Positions 46,450-58,659 of a DNA stretch of 64,000 nucleotides are shown one piece after another. Numbering within the stretch: the stretch's first letter is position 1; each line of letters starts with the position of its first letter. Under the pieces are notes generated by a model that saw only the letters and a program-made list of their open reading frames with translations, did no database searches and was not told the origin of the DNA. Source of the stretch: Plotosus lineatus (lineage: Eukaryota; Chordata; Actinopteri; Siluriformes; Plotosidae); the NCBI GenBank assembly GCA_024760905.1, contig CM045729.1, forward strand, positions 49,556,080 through 49,620,079, given 5' to 3'. Made by a program: the position numbers and the translations under genes.

Positions 46450-49432
46450 TACATAATGCAGCCATGAGAGGGGGGGACACACACACACTAACCAGTTTCT
46501 CTCCCCCTTATGGCGGTCCCAAGCCCAGAGAAATGCAGAGGGTTGTGTCAGGAAGGGCATCCGACGTAAAACCAGTGCCAAACTTTTATGATGCAAATCA
46601 AAAGTATTACCCCCATACCGGATTGTTCGAGGCCTGGGTTAACAACGACCGCCATCAGTGCTGTCAACCAACAGGGTGCTGATGGAAATTGGCCTACTGT
46701 TGTTCGAAGACGTCGAAGAAGGAGAGGCAGGAGGCGTGTCCGTAGGCAGAGAGAGAAGAGGAAAAGCATGAGTTTAGGACTGAGAGTAGGGACTTTGAAT
46801 GTTGGAACTATGAAAGAAAAAGATAGAGAGCTGGCTGACATGATGAAGGAGGAAGGTAGACATACTGTGTGTTCAGGAGACCAGGTGGAAAGGTAGCAAA
46901 GCTAAAAGCTTAGGAACAGGGTTTAAGCTGTTTTATCATGGTGTGGATGGGAAGAGAAATGAAGTAGGAGTCATCTTGAAGGAGGGGTTAATCAGGAATG
47001 TTCTAGAAGTGAAAAGAGTGTCAGACAGCGTGATGAGTCTCAAGTTAGAAATTGAAGGTGTGATGCTCAATGTTGTTAGTGCTTATGCCCTACAGGCAGG
47101 ATGTGAGCTAAAAGAGAAGGAGAGATTCTGAAATGACCTAGTGATGCAGAGTACCCCCAGAGGTGAAAGAGTGGTCATTGGTGCAGACTTCAATGGACAT
47201 GTTGGTTCAGGCAACAGAAGGGACGAGGAAGTGATGGGCAGGTTTGGTATCCAGGACAGGAACACAGAAGTACAGATGTTGATCGATTTTGCAAAAAGTT
47301 ATGGAAATGGCTGTGGTGAATACTTTCTTCAAGAAGAGAGAGGAGCATAGGGTGACTTATAAAAGCAGAGGTAGGAGATTACAGGTAGACTACATCTTGT
47401 GTAGGCGATGTAATTTGAAGGAAATCAGTGACTGCAAAGTAGTAGTGGGTGAGAGTGTTGCCAAACGGCATAGAATGGGGTATGCAGGATGATGCTGATG
47501 GTGAGGAAGGTGAAGAAGGCAAAGGCAGAGCAGAAGACAAAGTGGTGGATGCTGAAAAAGGAAGAGTGTCGTGTTGTCTTTAAGGAGGAGTTCAAACAGG
47601 CTTTGGGTGGCCAGGAAGTGCTTCCAGATGACTGGACAACCACAGCAAATGTGATCAGGGACACAGGTAGGAGAGTGCTTGGTGTGTCCTCTGGAAGGAA
47701 GGTAGATAAGGAGACCTGGTGGTGGAATGAGGAAGTGCAGGAGTGTGTACAAAGGAAGAGATTAGCTAAGAAGAAGTAGGACATTGAGAGGACCGAAAAG
47801 AGTAAACAGGAGTATAGGTAGACACAGCGTAAGGTGAAAGTAGCAGTGGCTAAGGCCAAACAGAGGACGTATGATGACTTGTATGCTAGGTTGGACAGTA
47901 AGGAGGGAGAAAATGATCTATACAGGTTGGCACAGCAGAGATAGAGATGGGAAGGACATGCAGCAAGTTAGTGATCAAGGACAGAGAGGGAAATGTATTG
48001 ACTGATGACAGAAATGTGCTGGGAAGACGGAAAGAGTACTTTGAAGAGCTGATTAATGATGAAAATTAAAGAAAAAAAGAGTAGAAGAGGTGACCATTGA
48101 GGAGCAGGATGTAGCAAAGATTAGTAAGGGTGAAGTGAGGAGGGCAGTGAAGAGGATGAAGAATGGAAAGGCAGTTGGTCCTGATGATATACCTGTGGAG
48201 GTATGGAAGTGTCTAGGAGAGGTAGCAGTAGATTTTCTGACAAGAACATTCAACAATGTCCTAGAGAGTGAGCAGATGCCGGAGGAATGGAGGAGAAGTG
48301 TGCTGGTTCCCATTTTTAAGAACAAGGGAGATGTGCAGAGTTGTGGCAACAACAGAGGGATAAAGTTGATGAGCCATACGATGAAGTTATGGGAAAGAAT
48401 AGTGGAAGCTAAACTAAGGGCAGAGGTCAGCATTTGTGAACAACAGTTTGGTTTCATTCCAAGACAGAGCACCACAGATGCAATGTTTGTTTTGAGGATA
48501 TTAATAGAGAAGTACAGAGAAGGTCAGGGAACTGCATTGTGCCCTTGTGGATATGGAAAAAGCATATGACAGGGTGCCAAGAGAAGAACTGTAGTATTGC
48601 ATGAGGAAGTCTGGAGTGGCAGAGAAGTATGTTAGAGTGGTGCAGGACATGTATGAGAGATGTAAGACGGTGGTGAGGTGGAGGTGGGACTGCATCAAGG
48701 ATCTACTCTGAGCCCCTTCTTGTTTGCTCTGGCGATGGACAGGCTGACAGACAAGGTTAGGCAAGAATCTCCATGGACTATGATGTTTGCAGATGATATT
48801 GTGATCTGTAGTGAGCGCAGAGAACAAGTGGAGGAAAATCTAGAGAGGTGGAGGTGTGCCCTGGAAAGGAGAGGAATGAAGGTTAGCCTCAGAAAATCAG
48901 AATACATGTGTGTGCATGACGAGGACCCAGGAGGAACGGTGTTCGGTGTGATGTGCGATAGGAGAGTATCAGCAAGAATGAAAGGAAAAGTGTACAAGAC
49001 AGTGGTGAGGCCAGTGATGCTGTATGGCTTAGAAACAGTGGCGCTGAGGAAAAGGCAAGAGACAGAGCTGGAGGTAGCAGAGATGAAAATGTTGAGGTTC
49101 TCTCTGGTAATAACGAGGATGGATAGGATTAGAAATGAGTACATCAGAGGGACAGCCCATGTAAGATGTTTTGGAGACAAAGTCAGACAGGCTAGATTGA
49201 GATGGTTTGGACATGTAGAGAGGAGGGATATTGAATATATTGGCAGTAGGATGCTGAGGTTGGAACTACCAGGCAGAAGGCCTAGAGGAAGATAAAAGAA
49301 GAGATTTATGGATGTGGTGAAGGAAGACATGAAGGTCGTTGGAGTAAGAGAAGAAGATGCAGAGGACCGGGTGAGATGGAGGCGGATGATTTGCTGTGGC
49401 TACCCCTGAAGGAAACAGCCGAAAGAAACAAA
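46450..49432 (+). mobile_element. RTE-type LINE copy D, nearly full length
   Basis: A perfect 12-bp duplication GATGTAATTTAC lies at 46438-46449 and 49433-49444, so both ends are defined (2,983 bp). The 5' end reads TACATAATGCAGCCATGAGA with a poly-G run, then the AGGGTTGTGTCAGGAAGGGC stretch shared with the SINE. Endonuclease (VGTLNVGTM, CSGDQVER after a frameshift, GADFNGHVG) and RT ([29 protein letters not shown] at about 48783-48806) are present. A gap after DPGGTV removes the LGSTIQSNGECG segment. The tail is GAAACAGCCGAAAGAAACAA. Many frameshifts; not active. Confidence 0.9.
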
Positions 49433-49444
49433 GATGTAATTTAC

Positions 49445-50310
49445 CAAATGAACTGGTAGCTTTTGTAATAAGGTTTATAATTATCACGAAGCAATGCCTC
49501 AAAAGCTCACCTTGCTGCCAGAATAAGTGAATAATTTCACATATTTAAGGTTATTCCCTTCACCACCTGTATAGGGGTGGTGGTCTATATGGTCTCCGAT
49601 GCACATACACAAACATTGTGTGTGTGTGTCAAAAAGTAATAGAAGGATGAAGGATTCATAAAGTTTTCAGCTAATGTGGGTTTTATTAAATATTGGGCAT
49701 GATCTGGATCCAGGACTGTTTTCAAAGGTTTTTAAACTCTGTGTGATATTAAAAACAGTTGTAAACCCACAATGACTTGCCTCAAACAGGAAGGAAATCC
49801 AGAGTTTAAAATAATTGTGGAACAGGCCACAAGAGGGCACTGGGATTCTGCATCATTTGCCAATAAAACTTGACTTGAAAATTTTAGCGACTGCACGCAG
49901 TATTGGCATTTTTGCAAAGCAACTTTAGACAATAAAAGTAGGAATTTACATAATATAACTGTTTAAACATTCTTTACAACCCCTACATATCCCTCATGAG
50001 CAAGCACATAGCAAAAGGGAAACCCATCCTCATTGGTGAAACCATAAAGATTCAAACTATATGAGAAATTCATTCCAGTACAAAATGTAGTCCTGTAAGT
50101 CTTAAATAATTGTGGGTAAAGAGTTATCACCAGCTGTGAAAGGTCATCTTCACAGTCTGAGTGCACATCTAAGTCCATACGGATCCTCATCAGCAGGAGG
50201 GAGGAGCTTCCAAGATGAGAACTCCAGCTAGCATCAGCACTCGAAAACAGGCCACAGGACCCAGAAAGATCACGATCAACCAGATCCCAGAAAAAGAATG
50301 TGTACCTCAA

Positions 50311-50350
<40 letters not shown>

Positions 50351-50454
50351 AGAAGAATGTATTATTGCTGAGTGCAAGCTGGGACTCCAGCATGATTGGC
50401 TGTGGCAGCATAAGTAAAAGAGAGAGAACCAAAAGGAAGGCAGATATGAGGGCA
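49445..50454. other. Intergenic with (CA)n at 50312-50348
   Basis: No gene seen; one CA microsatellite. Confidence 0.45.
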
Positions 50455-51735
50455 CCCTATGATGTTGGGCAATCAGCCACCCCACTGTCAATGGACTTGG
50501 GTAAGCATGCAGAGTGAGGGGGCGACAGCATCCCAACATCACAGTTTACCAGAACTCTCTCTGCCCGAGACCCCCAGATCTGCTCTTTTATCTAATAAAA
50601 GGCTATTAACAAAATTCTTGACTGAACAAGTAAGTTTCAGCCTCGTCTTAAAAACAGAGACTGTGTCTGAGTCCCGAACATTAACTAGATGGTTATTCCA
50701 TAATTGTGGGGCTTTGTAAGAGAAAGCTCTGCCCCCTGCAGTAGTCTTCATTGTTCGAGATATCACTCAGCATCCTGCACCTTTTGATCCATGGGGATGT
50801 GCTGGATCATAAACAACGAGAAATTTGCTAGGATAATGTGGCGTGAGCCCATTAAGTGCTTTATAGGTTAAAAGTAGAATGTTGTATTCCATTCAAAATT
50901 TAACTGGGAGCCATTGCAGTGTAAATAATATGCTTTTGTCTTCTAGTTCTTGTTAGTAACGCATTAGCACAATCTAATCTTGAGGTAACAAAAGCATGGA
51001 CAAGTTTTTCCACATCATGCAGCATCATCATATTTCTTCAGCAATATTCTTGAGATGAAAGAAGGCTACTTGGGTAATACTGTATTATCTACATAAGCTT
51101 CAAATGAAAGACCAGTGTCAATAATCACTCCCAGGTCCTTTCTGGCGACACATGAATGAAATTGAAACACCATCCAAACTTGCCACATAATCTTATTATT
51201 TCTATCTGCCTGAGATCTGAGTAGGAGTACTGTACTTCTGTAGTATCACAGTTTTAAAAGAGGAAGTTAGTAAGCATCCATTGTCTAATTTCCTTTATTC
51301 ATTTCTCAATTTTATTTAGCTGATGTCTCTCACCTGGCTTTGCTGAGATATATAACTGTATATGATCAGTATACCAATGAAAGCTAATACCATGATCATA
51401 AATTATATTACACAAAAGGAAGGATGTACTGTATAGAGAGAAAAACAACAGACCTAGGACAGAACCTTGTAGAACACCAAATTTAACATTAGAACGTACA
51501 GATAAATGACCATTTACATCTACAAACTGGTAATAGTTAAATAAGAGTTACACCAGGAGAGGGCTGTTCGTTTAACTCCAACATTTTCTAATCTGTTAAG
51601 GAGAGAATCAGGATCAGTAATGTCAAAGGCTGCACTAAGGCAGTGACAAATAGTCAAATAAGTCAAATAGTGGGGTGCGCCCCCCCTTAGGGTGCATGGT
51701 GTGATGCCGGGGAACATGCTTTTCTGAAATAGTGT
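50455..51735 (-). mobile_element. L2/CR1-like LINE, RT remnant
   Basis: Minus strand, broken in several frames. 51520-51717 shows AAFDITDPDSLLNRLENVGV and ALSWCNSYLT. Below that is LQGSVLGLLFFSLYMLPLG, then a YADD-like site altered to YTDH (HWYTDHIQLYIS). 50539-50766 shows GGRAFSYKAPQLWNN and FKTRLKLTC, the typical C-terminus of L2/CR1-type RTs. It is inactive and separate from the RTE-type copies. Confidence 0.78.
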
Positions 51736-51837
51736 AGAGAATTAAGTGTAACTGCACCTCCGCTCCAGGAGTTGGCAGTGGCACTCTCATTGTCGTGCTA
51801 TGGTGTAGCAGTTTTTCGCACGAGCAAACGTTATCAT

Positions 51838-52162
51838 CTTTTCCTTTCAGCTGCTCCCATTCAGGGGTCGCCACAGCAAATCATCTGCCTCCATCTTCAT
51901 GGAAGTCATATTAATGATTTGCATGTTTGATTTGGCATAGGTTTTTATGTCGGATGCTCTTCCTGACACAATCCTTAGCAAGAGGCAGAAACACGCTGAC
52001 GGCTATGCAGCCTACTCTTGTCGAAAGTCAGCAATGGTTTTTTACATGCCTCACACCATAGACAGTGAGAGACATGGCCAGTTAGCTGCTCTGGGGGGAA
52101 AGTGACAACCTTGTGGAGAGTGGGACTCGAACCCCCAACCTTCGGATCAGCGATCCAGTGCC
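51838..52162 (-). mobile_element. SINE copy 6, head truncated
   Basis: On the minus strand: CACTGGATCGCTGATCCGAA (3' half of the tRNA head) with B box GGTTCGAGTCCC, then the SINE middle, the LINE 5'-like part (CAGGAAGAGCATCCGACATA) and the LINE 3' end (CTGTGGCGACCCCTGAATGG). The first half of the head is missing. Confidence 0.85.
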
Positions 52163-52267
52163 ATTCATCCAACAGTCATTATACTTTCTCTGAATCTGAT
52201 CACTGTGGTGGGAAATCTGTGCTGTTGTGCTCAGTGTTTGCAGTTCAGAGTCTGAAAATGAAATATA

Positions 52268-52841
52268 CAATAGGCCCTTGACTATTCGCAGTATTGCACT
52301 CACGCATGCGCATATTCGCGGACTGTCCAGCAACTGTTACGTAATTCAAATTTAGCCAATGGCTGCCCTCCTACCTGCTGATTGGTTGAGACGATGTAGA
52401 CGCCCCTTTTCCCTCATTCGCACACAAGTTGTCAATGAGCCTTTTTTTAGTGTGTTTTAATTACCAGTTAAGTTCTATGATACCACTCAAATGCCGGCTA
52501 AGTGCCAGAAATAGGTACTATGACATGTCTCTTCTGAATATATATATATATATAAAAATAAATAAATATATATTTTATCAATAAATATCACAGTACAAAA
52601 TTAAGTTTTTCTTAATCATTACTATGTTTGACTACATTAATACTGTATTAATGAGTAAGACTGTCTATAGAATGTGCATATTTTAGTGCATGTAATAGAT
52701 ACATAGTATTTTACTTCCGGTTGATCATTCGTGTATGTAGTAGGATACATGGGGTTTTACTTCCAGGTACAGAACTCACAGATTATCTTCATTCGCAGGA
52801 GGGGCTGGAACCAAACCCCCGTGAATAACGAGGGCCTACCG
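52268..52841. mobile_element. Tigger-like element copy 2, short form
   Basis: The ends CAATAGGCCCTTGACTATTC and the inverse of CGGTAGGCCCTCGTTATTCA are flanked by TA at 52266-52267 and 52842-52843. It is in the opposite orientation to copy 1 and lacks the core between the inverted stretches, so it is a compact 574-bp MITE. It contains AATTTAGCCAATGGCTGCCC and a TA tract near 52536. Confidence 0.85.
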
Positions 52842-52843
52842 TA

Positions 52844-54491
52844 TAAACATTCTATGGTTTTTCAGCCCCACAAAAGCACCAAACATTCAGCCACGTGCTA
52901 TTGTTTTTCAGAGTACCTCAGTGGAGTGAAACTCATTCAAAACACACAATCACACAAATTGAAGTCCATTCCTGATTTATCTTTGGGGCAGAATGAATTC
53001 AGATTCAGGAGTTTTACATTTGTTTTCATTTATGCTGGAATGCTGCAGGGACGAGCTGCCTGCCTGCGGGATTTATAAAGGTTGATTTGAATTGATGAAG
53101 TCTTTTATTAACAGATAAGACAGCAGAAAGGATAGAGCTGTATCATGTACCAGATTTATTTCTGGTCCATAAGTCAAACAGACATTTTTTTTTCTACCTA
53201 GACTTTACTGTATTTTTTATAATGCCAAATAATTTTTTGGTAACATTTATTTCTGACAGCTCTGGTATTAAAGTAAAATTGTACTGGTTGCTTTGCCTAT
53301 ACAATTACAAAGACTTGAAGATGAAAGTGCTGCTGTGTAGGAACTCAGGAAAAGTCCGCTATGGCTGCAGGTAGGACTGTGGGTGTTGGTGTTAGTGAGT
53401 GCTACTCATGTCCTCAGGGAGTTCTGATTCCTTCTGCTGGATCTCTCATTTCACAAAAAAAAAGTTATCCATTTCATTTATTATTCATTTAGACTGACCA
53501 AACAATATTAACAAAAACATCATACTTAAAAACCTGAGTGAAGACTGGCCAGTTACTGAAAACTAGCAATCATGGAAGGTCGCAGGAATAAATGTTGACA
53601 TTTCTTATCCAGCTCTCAGCAGGACTTCAGGTTAAATGATGCAGCCAATTTTTATCCTGGTAGTTTATACTAAAAAGCTTTATCCTTTATAATGTACAAA
53701 AAGTCAAAGTGCAGATCTTCAGCTCAAAATGAAATGCTTTAAAAGGAACATTCCCTCCTTTATACATCTTTGCTTTGCAGTGTAGAACATTTCTGACTTT
53801 AATGCATGTCCAAAAACCTGATCTTTTCAGAGCTTGTTCTCTGCTGTGTTCTCTAAATAGATTGTTATGTCTGTGAAAGAGGAAACTGAGAGGATGAAAA
53901 TGATTGGCAGTGCTGATCCAGCTGTGATAAACTTCCTGCACCGCTCTACTATCATTATTTCCCACACAACGTACTGAGGCCCTGGAGTTCTATAGAGCTA
54001 CTCACTGTTTTCAGCTGTGTTCATTTTCACCCCCTCCAAGTTTCGGATTTGTCCACAACAGCTTTTTACAAATCTGCATCACATCCGTTCAGCAGTTGTA
54101 CTGATGAGAAAATAATTAAAGATTACAATATAGTTCATCCACTGACACTTCAGGAAGATGATATCATTCACACACAAGGATATGAATAACATAACAATAC
54201 TGGACTTTCTCCACACTTACTCATCTCTTTATTTCTTTGCAAATTCCAATCTGGCTTTCTGGTGCTTATTCACATTCTGTGGTTTGGGACCTTTCTGTTC
54301 TTTGAATAGCCGATTGTGATTCTTGAATGCACCATCTACAATGAAACGTGTCTCCATCTGTCACATGACAACCTCCCACATTCTTATCAAAGTATCACAA
54401 TTTTATCAAAACTGGCCCTGTGATCATCTCTAAGCTAAATGGTGCTAAATCATCCAAACACTCCTGAAGAGGATGAGTACTGATGAGTTGT
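52844..54491. other. Unrecognised intergenic sequence
   Basis: No gene or clear repeat over 1.6 kb. It is the longest stretch between the genes without a recognised mobile element apart from 13.8-17.5 kb. Confidence 0.4.
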
Positions 54492-54674
54492 CAGGTGTGG
54501 CCAACCCGCATGCGGCTCTTATGTTCATGTCAAAGTTGGTGTTTTTTTAATGTGTGTGTTTGCTTCGCTATGGTATTATTATCAAATGTTTATGTGCGTG
54601 AAATGAAAATACTGCAAAGCTTCCCAGTATGGGCAAGATAATTTAGTCAATAATTTGTTAAATTTGCTCTTAAA

Positions 54675-55140
54675 ATGGCAGTAAAAAAATACACAGCAAA
54701 ATTAAAATATGAAGAGGAACAAAGGACATTTGTAACAGAGTAGAAGTTTTTTTTTTTTTTTTCTTGAATGTAAAGGAAAGCCATTCTGCCTTATATGTCA
54801 GGTGTCATTGGCACATTTAAAAACTTCAAATCTTCACAAGCACTTCAGCTCACTTTGACCAGGAATTCCAAAAGGGACTAAACTTTGCAAGTTCACTTTA
54901 AAATGTCAGGGAGAAAAGCAGATACAGTTTTCCCCAAAATTTATGAAGTCTCAGAGACCGCAACACTTGCATCATATCAACAGGCTTGGAACATTACACA
55001 GGCCACAACGCCATACAATGAAGGAAAGTTCGTTATAAAATCCCTCAGTGACGTTGTTGAAATCTTGTCTCCTGAAAACAACAAGCTAAAACGCGTGGTA
55101 TCGGACGTCTAACTGTCCCACCACACTGTCGAACACAGAA
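54675..55140 (+). pseudogene. hAT family 1 transposase, BED-type N-terminus
   Basis: It starts MAVKKYTAKLKYEEEQRTFV and breaks at a stop. Another frame resumes LPYMSGVIGTFKNF (a degraded BED zinc finger) and then 54885-55112 SETATLASYQQAWNITQATT, FVIKSLSDVVEILSPENNKL, a stretch typical of GTF2IRD2-type hAT transposases. A stop ends it at 55110-55112, about 30 bases before the Tigger insertion. Confidence 0.72.
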
Positions 55141-55142
55141 TA

Positions 55143-56120
55143 CAGTAAGCCCCCGTTATTCGCGGGGGTTCGGCTCCGGTCCCTCCCGCGAATCAAGATA
55201 ATCTGCGAGTTCTGTACACGGAAGTAAAACCCTATGCATCATATTACATGCGTTAAGATATGCCTCTTAAACACATTCTATAGCATCTTACTCATTAATA
55301 CAGTATGAATGTAGTAAAATGTAGTAATTAAATAAAAACTTTTTAACTTTGTACTGTGATATTTATTGATTTTATATAAAGTGAGTCGTCGACTTTACGA
55401 CCGCAAAAGTGGTGAAGCATGATTCATGGCAGTGCAGTGCAAGTGTTGCGTACGACGGTGGTTTGTGCTGCCGGCAGCGCCAGCATCTTAAAAGGCCAAG
55501 CAGGAGATGATGCAGATTCACTTTCTAACTGCTCAGAGTAAATCTATTCATCTACTTTCAATGCCATCTCACTGTGGCGCGAAGCTGAGAGCCAATCCTT
55601 TCTGTGTGGGCGGGTCCGGTACCTTGAAACTCTAATTTTATTGGACTCACACACTGCAGTGTTTATGTGACAGGAAGCGCGTCCCAAGTTTTGGCAATCA
55701 GCTGGTCTGCGGGTTGAAGTTTTTCCATGTCTGTCCATTTGTGTTTGCTTGCCAGCTGTGCTTGGCTTCCTGGAAATGAGCTGATCAAAACGAAAATTTA
55801 TCTCTTTACCCAAACAACTCACGCAGTCTGTGGCTGTTGTTATAATCCAATACAATTGGAGTTTGAAGCTATGGGACCCGCCCACACAGTGGAGTACAGA
55901 AAGGATTGTGTCACAGTGACATGGAATCAAAAATAGATGTATAGATTTAAATGCGTGAGATTTAATCATCTGTTTTTGTTTGGCGCGAGTGTATGAGTGT
56001 AAGAATTCTTCTATAATCACCTGAAGAGAGAGGATGGTTTCACCACCCCTCGAAACAGATCTGTAGTGATAAATGGAGTTTCAATAGAAAGTCTTTGTCC
56101 TGTCCTTTTATTTTTGTGTG

Positions 56121-56160
<40 letters not shown>

Positions 56161-57200
56161 AAGATAAAAGTGTGATGTAATGAAGTTTCAGCCGGACCCA
56201 GAATGCAGGAAGCAGTGTGAGATGACAGAGTGGATTTATTATTCACAGAGGAAGCACTTAAGCAGAGCGCCACACTTTATCTGCAGTACTGGTAATGAAC
56301 ACAAACATTAAGCACTGGAGCCAGAGAGAACACAAGGAAGCAGGGACATGATGTGAGACAATCTTCTGGCACAGAGGTGAGTGTGTGGTTTGTGTTTATA
56401 GGGAGTAGATGGGAGGAGTGAAAACAGGTGTGCGCTGCTACTGCAATCAGCCCAAGCAGCTCAGCCACGCCCCGCAGTGGGGAGAAAACCGTTAGAGAAC
56501 ACAGGGAAAAAGGGATGTGATGCGAGTTAATCCTCTGACGCAGAGGTGAGCGTGCTTGTGTTTATTGTGAGTAGATGAGAGGACTGACTTCAGGTGTGAG
56601 CCACCTGAGCAGCTCAGCTACGCCCCTCAGCCGGAGCGAGAGAAAAAGTTAGAGGCACAAACGCCAAAATCAAAGTCCCCCCCAACACACAGACCATAAC
56701 AAAACAACATGAAATGTGATAACTTGGATAAACAAAAGGATAAACATGTTACAGCACAGTACATAAAAATCACACACAAGCATTCTAAACATTAACTTGG
56801 GCACTGTACTGGAATAATTGAAAAAGACTACAGCCTACTACAGTGCTCTACAACAGTTCAGATGATTATTCCTCTTCAGGCACTTCAGAGGAAACTGTCA
56901 TTTCTTCAGGAGAAAGTCTTATTTCTTCAGAAGAGACATCCAACGTCATTACCTTTCTCTGGCGCTTATCCGGTGTTTGAGTGGCATCATAGAGCTTAAC
57001 TGGTAATTAAAACACACTAAAAAATGCATATTGACAACTTGTGCACGAATGAGGGAAAAAAAGGGCGTATGCATCATCTCAACCAATCAACAGAAGGGAG
57101 AACAGCCATTGGCTGAATTTGAATCATGTGACAGTTATTCGGCAATCTGCAAATATACAGGGGCGTGAGTGCAAAACTTCAAATAGTCAAGGGCCTACTG
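55143..57200. mobile_element. Tigger-like element copy 3, with internal insertions
   Basis: The ends CAGTAAGCCCCCGTTATTCG and the inverse of CAGTAGGCCCTTGACTATTT are flanked by TA at 55141-55142 and 57201-57202. It holds a hAT-family-2-like segment (55540-55990), a TA tract (56126-56155) and a middle with repeated ATCCTCTGACGCAGAGGTGA-type sequence also seen in copy 1 near 44450. The right part matches copy 1 closely. Confidence 0.8.
55540..55990 (-). repeat. Segment shared with hAT family 2 (43340-43640), partly palindromic
   Basis: GTGACAGGAAGC, CCCAAGTTTTGGCAATCAGC and GTCTGTGGCTGTTGTTATAA occur here and at 43340-43520 in the same order and orientation. In addition 55590-55650 (CCAATCCTTTCTGTGTGGGC) is the inverse of 55847-55905, so this copy is folded back on itself. 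Confidence 0.7.
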
Positions 57201-57446
57201 TATTGGACATTAACACGGTTATTGAAACACAGTTGCACTCCGACTTTCAAAGGTGTATTTTATCATGTTGGTGTGTGAATTTGCAATAAATCAGGCTGTG
57301 CAGAGGTGTGTGTGTGTGTGTGTGTGTGCGTAAGAGACAGAGAAAGAGAGAAAGGATGGGTGATGTTCATGTGTGCCCATGCATATGATGTGGTTCTTTG
57401 CGATACCACAGTAAAAAATATGGCTCCTGGTCTCTGACTGATTTGA

Positions 57447-58144
57447 CCAAACGAGTTAAGTGAATACGGTGAACATCAATTGAACAAATTTTTAATGAAT
57501 GCACTACATAAATATTTAGCTAGTATATTGTAATGTAAATTGTACAACTTTTGGTGAAGCCATTAATTAAGAAATAAATGCTGTTTGCCAGACTGCAAAG
57601 ATTGAGAAGAGATTTTTAGGCTGACTGTAGTCTGTAAACAGCATTTAAACCACACAGAAGAAACCCATGGAGTTCGCAAATTTTCCCATGTTTGCGTGGG
57701 TTTGCTCCCAGTCAACATGGACAGTAGGCCAATTGGCTGTTCCAACTCACTCCTTGGTGCGAGTGTGAATGGTTGCGTGTTGGCGCTGCAATGGTCTGAC
57801 AAGCTGTTCAGTGTCAGCAGAGATGGCTTCATTGCTTCCCTGTGACACGAATAAAGAACAAAGCAGTTCAGAAAATGAATGTGAACCTCCAAATCTTTGT
57901 CCTGTTTAGGTTAGTGAGGTCACAAACTGTAGTTTTTGGCTGTCACAGCTCTCACAACGTTTCTGTCCAATAGCTGTCGCTACACAAACTTTAAATTTCA
58001 GTTCCGTTAACTTCAATTCCCAATGCATGTACAATTGCTCTGATAAATTTCACCTATGTTTTACATTGCTCAACATGCATGTGTAAGAATCAAAAAAGGA
58101 AATTTTAAATGCATAACTAATTTAACATGACATATAGAGTTCAG
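57447..58144. other. Intergenic; dispersed repeat copy at about 57640-57830
   Basis: A minus-strand copy of the dispersed non-coding repeat is recognisable (CCATGTTTGCGTGGGTTTGC, GAGTGTGAATGGTTGCGTG). Nothing else. Confidence 0.5.
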
Positions 58145-58498
58145 TTCATTTTTCTGTAACTGCTTAATCGTAATTAGGCTTGCGAGGAAGGCTGGCGCCC
58201 ATCCCAGCTGACTCCGGGCGAGGGCAGAGTACACCCTGGACAGCTCGCCAGGCCATCGCAGGGTGGAAACACGTTGACGGCTTTAGAGCCTACTCTTGAC
58301 AAAAATCAGCAATGGTTCTTTTACATGAACTTCACACCATAGACAGTGAGAGACATGGCCAGCCTTTGGTAACAGTTAGCTGTTCGGGGGTGGGGGGGGG
58401 GAGAGATAAGGAGTGAGAACACTGGAGAGTGGGACTCGAACCCCCAACCTTGGGATCAGCAATCCAGCACCCTATACCACTAGACCACCACTGCCCGG
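58145..58498 (-). mobile_element. SINE copy 7, tail-swapped subfamily, full length
   Basis: On the minus strand: the head CGGGCAGTGGTGGTCTAGTG with B box GGTTCGAGTCCCACT, the SINE middle, then at AAAGCCGTCAACGTGTTTCC a switch to CACCCTGCGATGGCCTGGCG, GGTGTACTCTGCCCTCGCCC and CTTCCTCGCAAGCCTAATTA. The junction and tail agree with copy 4 at 35296-35548; the RTE tail is absent. Confidence 0.82.
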
Positions 58499-58659
58499 AG
58501 CATATTTTGTTTGATATGATTTCAGACCAAAATGTTCTCAGTGTATTTCATAAACAGTAACTAGCCTCATCATTCCAATACCTTTGCAATGAAACGTACT
58601 CGCACACCCATCCAAGCTACCCAAAAGTAACCTTGCACGAAAGAGAACATCGATGCAGG

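Larger units (their letters stand above)
54492..57446 (+). mobile_element. hAT transposon (family 1), N-terminal half, split by Tigger copy 3
   Basis: The left end CAGGTGTGGCCAACCCGCAT and a right end near TATGGCTCCTGGTCTCTGAC correspond to the family at 37119-38410. The right-end flank here (GTGATGTTCATGTGTGCCCA, ATGATGTGGTTCTTTGCG) matches the flank of that copy in reverse. The element is an internal deletion copy later split at a TA site by the insertion at 55143-57200. A GT run lies at 57303-57328. Confidence 0.72.
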
